Source of the DNA: CAYOUV01 sp963790075 | GTDB taxonomy: Bacteria > Chloroflexota > Anaerolineae > Anaerolineales > Villigracilaceae | Direction: 5' to 3' | NCBI GenBank assembly: GCA_963790075.1 | Contig: CAWBNG010000004.1 | Coordinates: 1-64,000, forward strand | DNA: 64,000 bases | Shown here: one piece after another, positions 63,069 through 64,000 of the stretch | Layout: each line of letters opens with the position of its first letter | How positions within the stretch are numbered: the stretch's first letter is position 1 | Notes under the pieces: generated by a model | Told to the model about the DNA's origin: nothing | Seen by the model: only the letters and a program-made list of their open reading frames with translations | Databases searched by the model: none | Made by a program: the position numbers and the translations under genes

Positions 63069-64000
63069 ATGTTATTCAAGGCCACTTTACTCGTTGATCT
63101 TTCGGCGATGGCCATCACGCTCTGGATGGCGTTCTATCTCTTTGCACGAGGTTTCCCAAGCCGGATCACATTAAGGGCGGTGATCGTATTACTGGCCCTG
63201 TCCATATTTTTCTTCAGCGCTTATACCAATCTCTTTCACCAGGTGACGGGCACAGCCGCAATACGTGCAGTGATGTTGATTATTGGGTTGGGAACCTGGT
63301 ACAGCCTGACCGATCAACTGGCAGCTGGTCGCAACCGCCACCGACTGTTCTGGCCGGGCATTGGCATCTACCTTTTAGGGGTGGTTGCCGCTTTTCTGCT
63401 GGTCATCCATCGCAATGCCTTCATTGGGGAGCAGGGAAATTTGCTTTTTGTGGCCCACATGGGAGTTGGCCTGCCTTATATTCTTTACGGCATTTTTCAA
63501 TTCATAGCGTGTGCTGGTATTCTGTACCATTTGTTGAGAGGCAACCAGATCGGTCTCACCTCGCAGGGACGTTATTTTCTGTTTGCCTCCGTATTTCCAG
63601 CTGCCGGGGTTGTATACGGCGTACTCGCGTTGGCAATCGCGCCTCCCATGCCGAGATTAATCCAGGACCTGCTTGTTTTCGGCGGGGTCTTCTTCCTGGG
63701 ATTGTCCGTCATTCGCCATCAAGCCATGGTCGAGAGACGTACGACCTTGCGTGATTTCCCATTGACCAGTTTGACCGTTTTTTTCATCGCTTTCATCTAT
63801 GCTCTTCTGGGCCTGCAGTTGGGTCTCCCGCTGGAAATGACGGCCAGTATTGTGGCATTTGCCGTGATCACAGTTGCTATCTATGACCTGGCGCGGGAAT
63901 ACCTGGAACGTTTGCGCATTCGCAAGGAAAGTCTTTTTCGGAAACAATTACGGCAGTTCGAGAGTGACAGCCCAGCTGACGAAGTGCTCAAGGTTCATCT
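63069..64000 (+). CDS. Multi-spanning membrane sensor-like protein (partial)
   Basis: An open frame of at least 310 codons from ATG 63069 that runs past the window. About eight membrane helices are seen (LLVDLSAMAITLWMAFYLFA, VIVLLALSIFFFSAYTNLF, IYLLGVVAAFLLVI, LPYILYGIFQFIACAGILYHLL, FLFASVFPAAGVVYGVLALAI, LLVFGGVFFLGLSVI, TVFFIAFIYALLGLQL, TASIVAFAVITVAIYDLA). A basic cytosolic segment begins at REYLERLRIRKES. The layout fits the N-terminus of a histidine kinase or HTH-sensor, whose effector would lie beyond 64000. No ribosome site is evident. Confidence 0.6.
   Translation, partial: MLFKATLLVDLSAMAITLWMAFYLFARGFPSRITLRAVIVLLALSIFFFSAYTNLFHQVTGTAAIRAVMLIIGLGTWYSLTDQLAAGRNRHRLFWPGIGIYLLGVVAAFLLVIHRNAFIGEQGNLLFVAHMGVGLPYILYGIFQFIACAGILYHLLRGNQIGLTSQGRYFLFASVFPAAGVVYGVLALAIAPPMPRLIQDLLVFGGVFFLGLSVIRHQAMVERRTTLRDFPLTSLTVFFIAFIYALLGLQLGLPLEMTASIVAFAVITVAIYDLAREYLERLRIRKESLFRKQLRQFESDSPADEVLKVH

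Overview
The window looks like chromosomal DNA of a Chloroflexota bacterium, most likely class Anaerolineae. This is an inference from gene content and style: moderately GC-rich coding DNA, secreted or membrane proteins with Pro/Thr linkers of the PTPTPT type, a T-box-controlled thrS, a CIRCE-controlled groESL operon, a greatly enlarged SecA, and tandem TPR membrane proteins. There are no rRNA genes, and I recognised no tRNA gene or CRISPR array.

Layout. (1) 0.1-4.0 kb is an AT-richer accessory island. It holds an HNH nuclease with a putative modified-base reader domain, an overlapping three-gene operon (DUF6884, an iron-sulfur DNA glycosylase, a possible nuclease-fold protein), and a HigBA-like toxin-antitoxin pair between two copies of a small zinc-ribbon gene. 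(2) 4.1-13.6 kb holds metabolic and accessory genes: a GAP-family membrane protein, a LpqC-like esterase, a molybdenum hydroxylase pair, a fatty-acid hydroxylase-type and an isoprenylcysteine-methyltransferase-type membrane enzyme, a PC4-like protein, VapBC and an aldo/keto reductase. Four of these genes carry single-base frameshifts, and a mosaic remnant of the reductase lies downstream. (3) 13.6-33 kb is largely housekeeping: T-box/thrS, a frameshifted TPR-repeat-protease fusion, infC-rpmI-rplT, a macro-domain/TrmH/DUF711 operon, two DUF2087 ArsR-type regulators behind a 32-bp palindrome, ilvE, a peptidyl-prolyl isomerase lipoprotein, groESL and two TPR proteins. (4) 33-56.8 kb holds a TetR regulator, lipoproteins, aconitase, adenosine deaminase, a 1339-residue SecA, a multi-spanning membrane protein, dnaE, an AAC(3)-like protein, a crotonase, and a PadR-MFS efflux cluster. 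(5) 56.9-62 kb is a second AT-richer accessory region. Small same-strand genes (DUF6429, DUF6933, FMN reductase, HigBA, HIT) are separated by structured spacers that resemble integron attC sites; a 176-bp MITE with target duplication and a complete 1284-bp insertion sequence follow. (6) 62.1-64 kb has an alpha/beta hydrolase and a membrane protein running off the window.

How genes work together. The opening island may be a defence module directed at modified DNA (reader-nuclease plus glycosylase). Three type II toxin-antitoxin modules (3.1, 10.6 and 59.0 kb) mark accessory stretches; two of them have recognisable palindromic operators over their promoters. Several regulators sit next to clear palindromes (VapB, the ArsR pair, PadR), so local autoregulation can be proposed directly from the sequence. 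Large core genes (thrS, groEL, acnA, secA, dnaE) are intact, while single-base frameshifts cluster in accessory genes.
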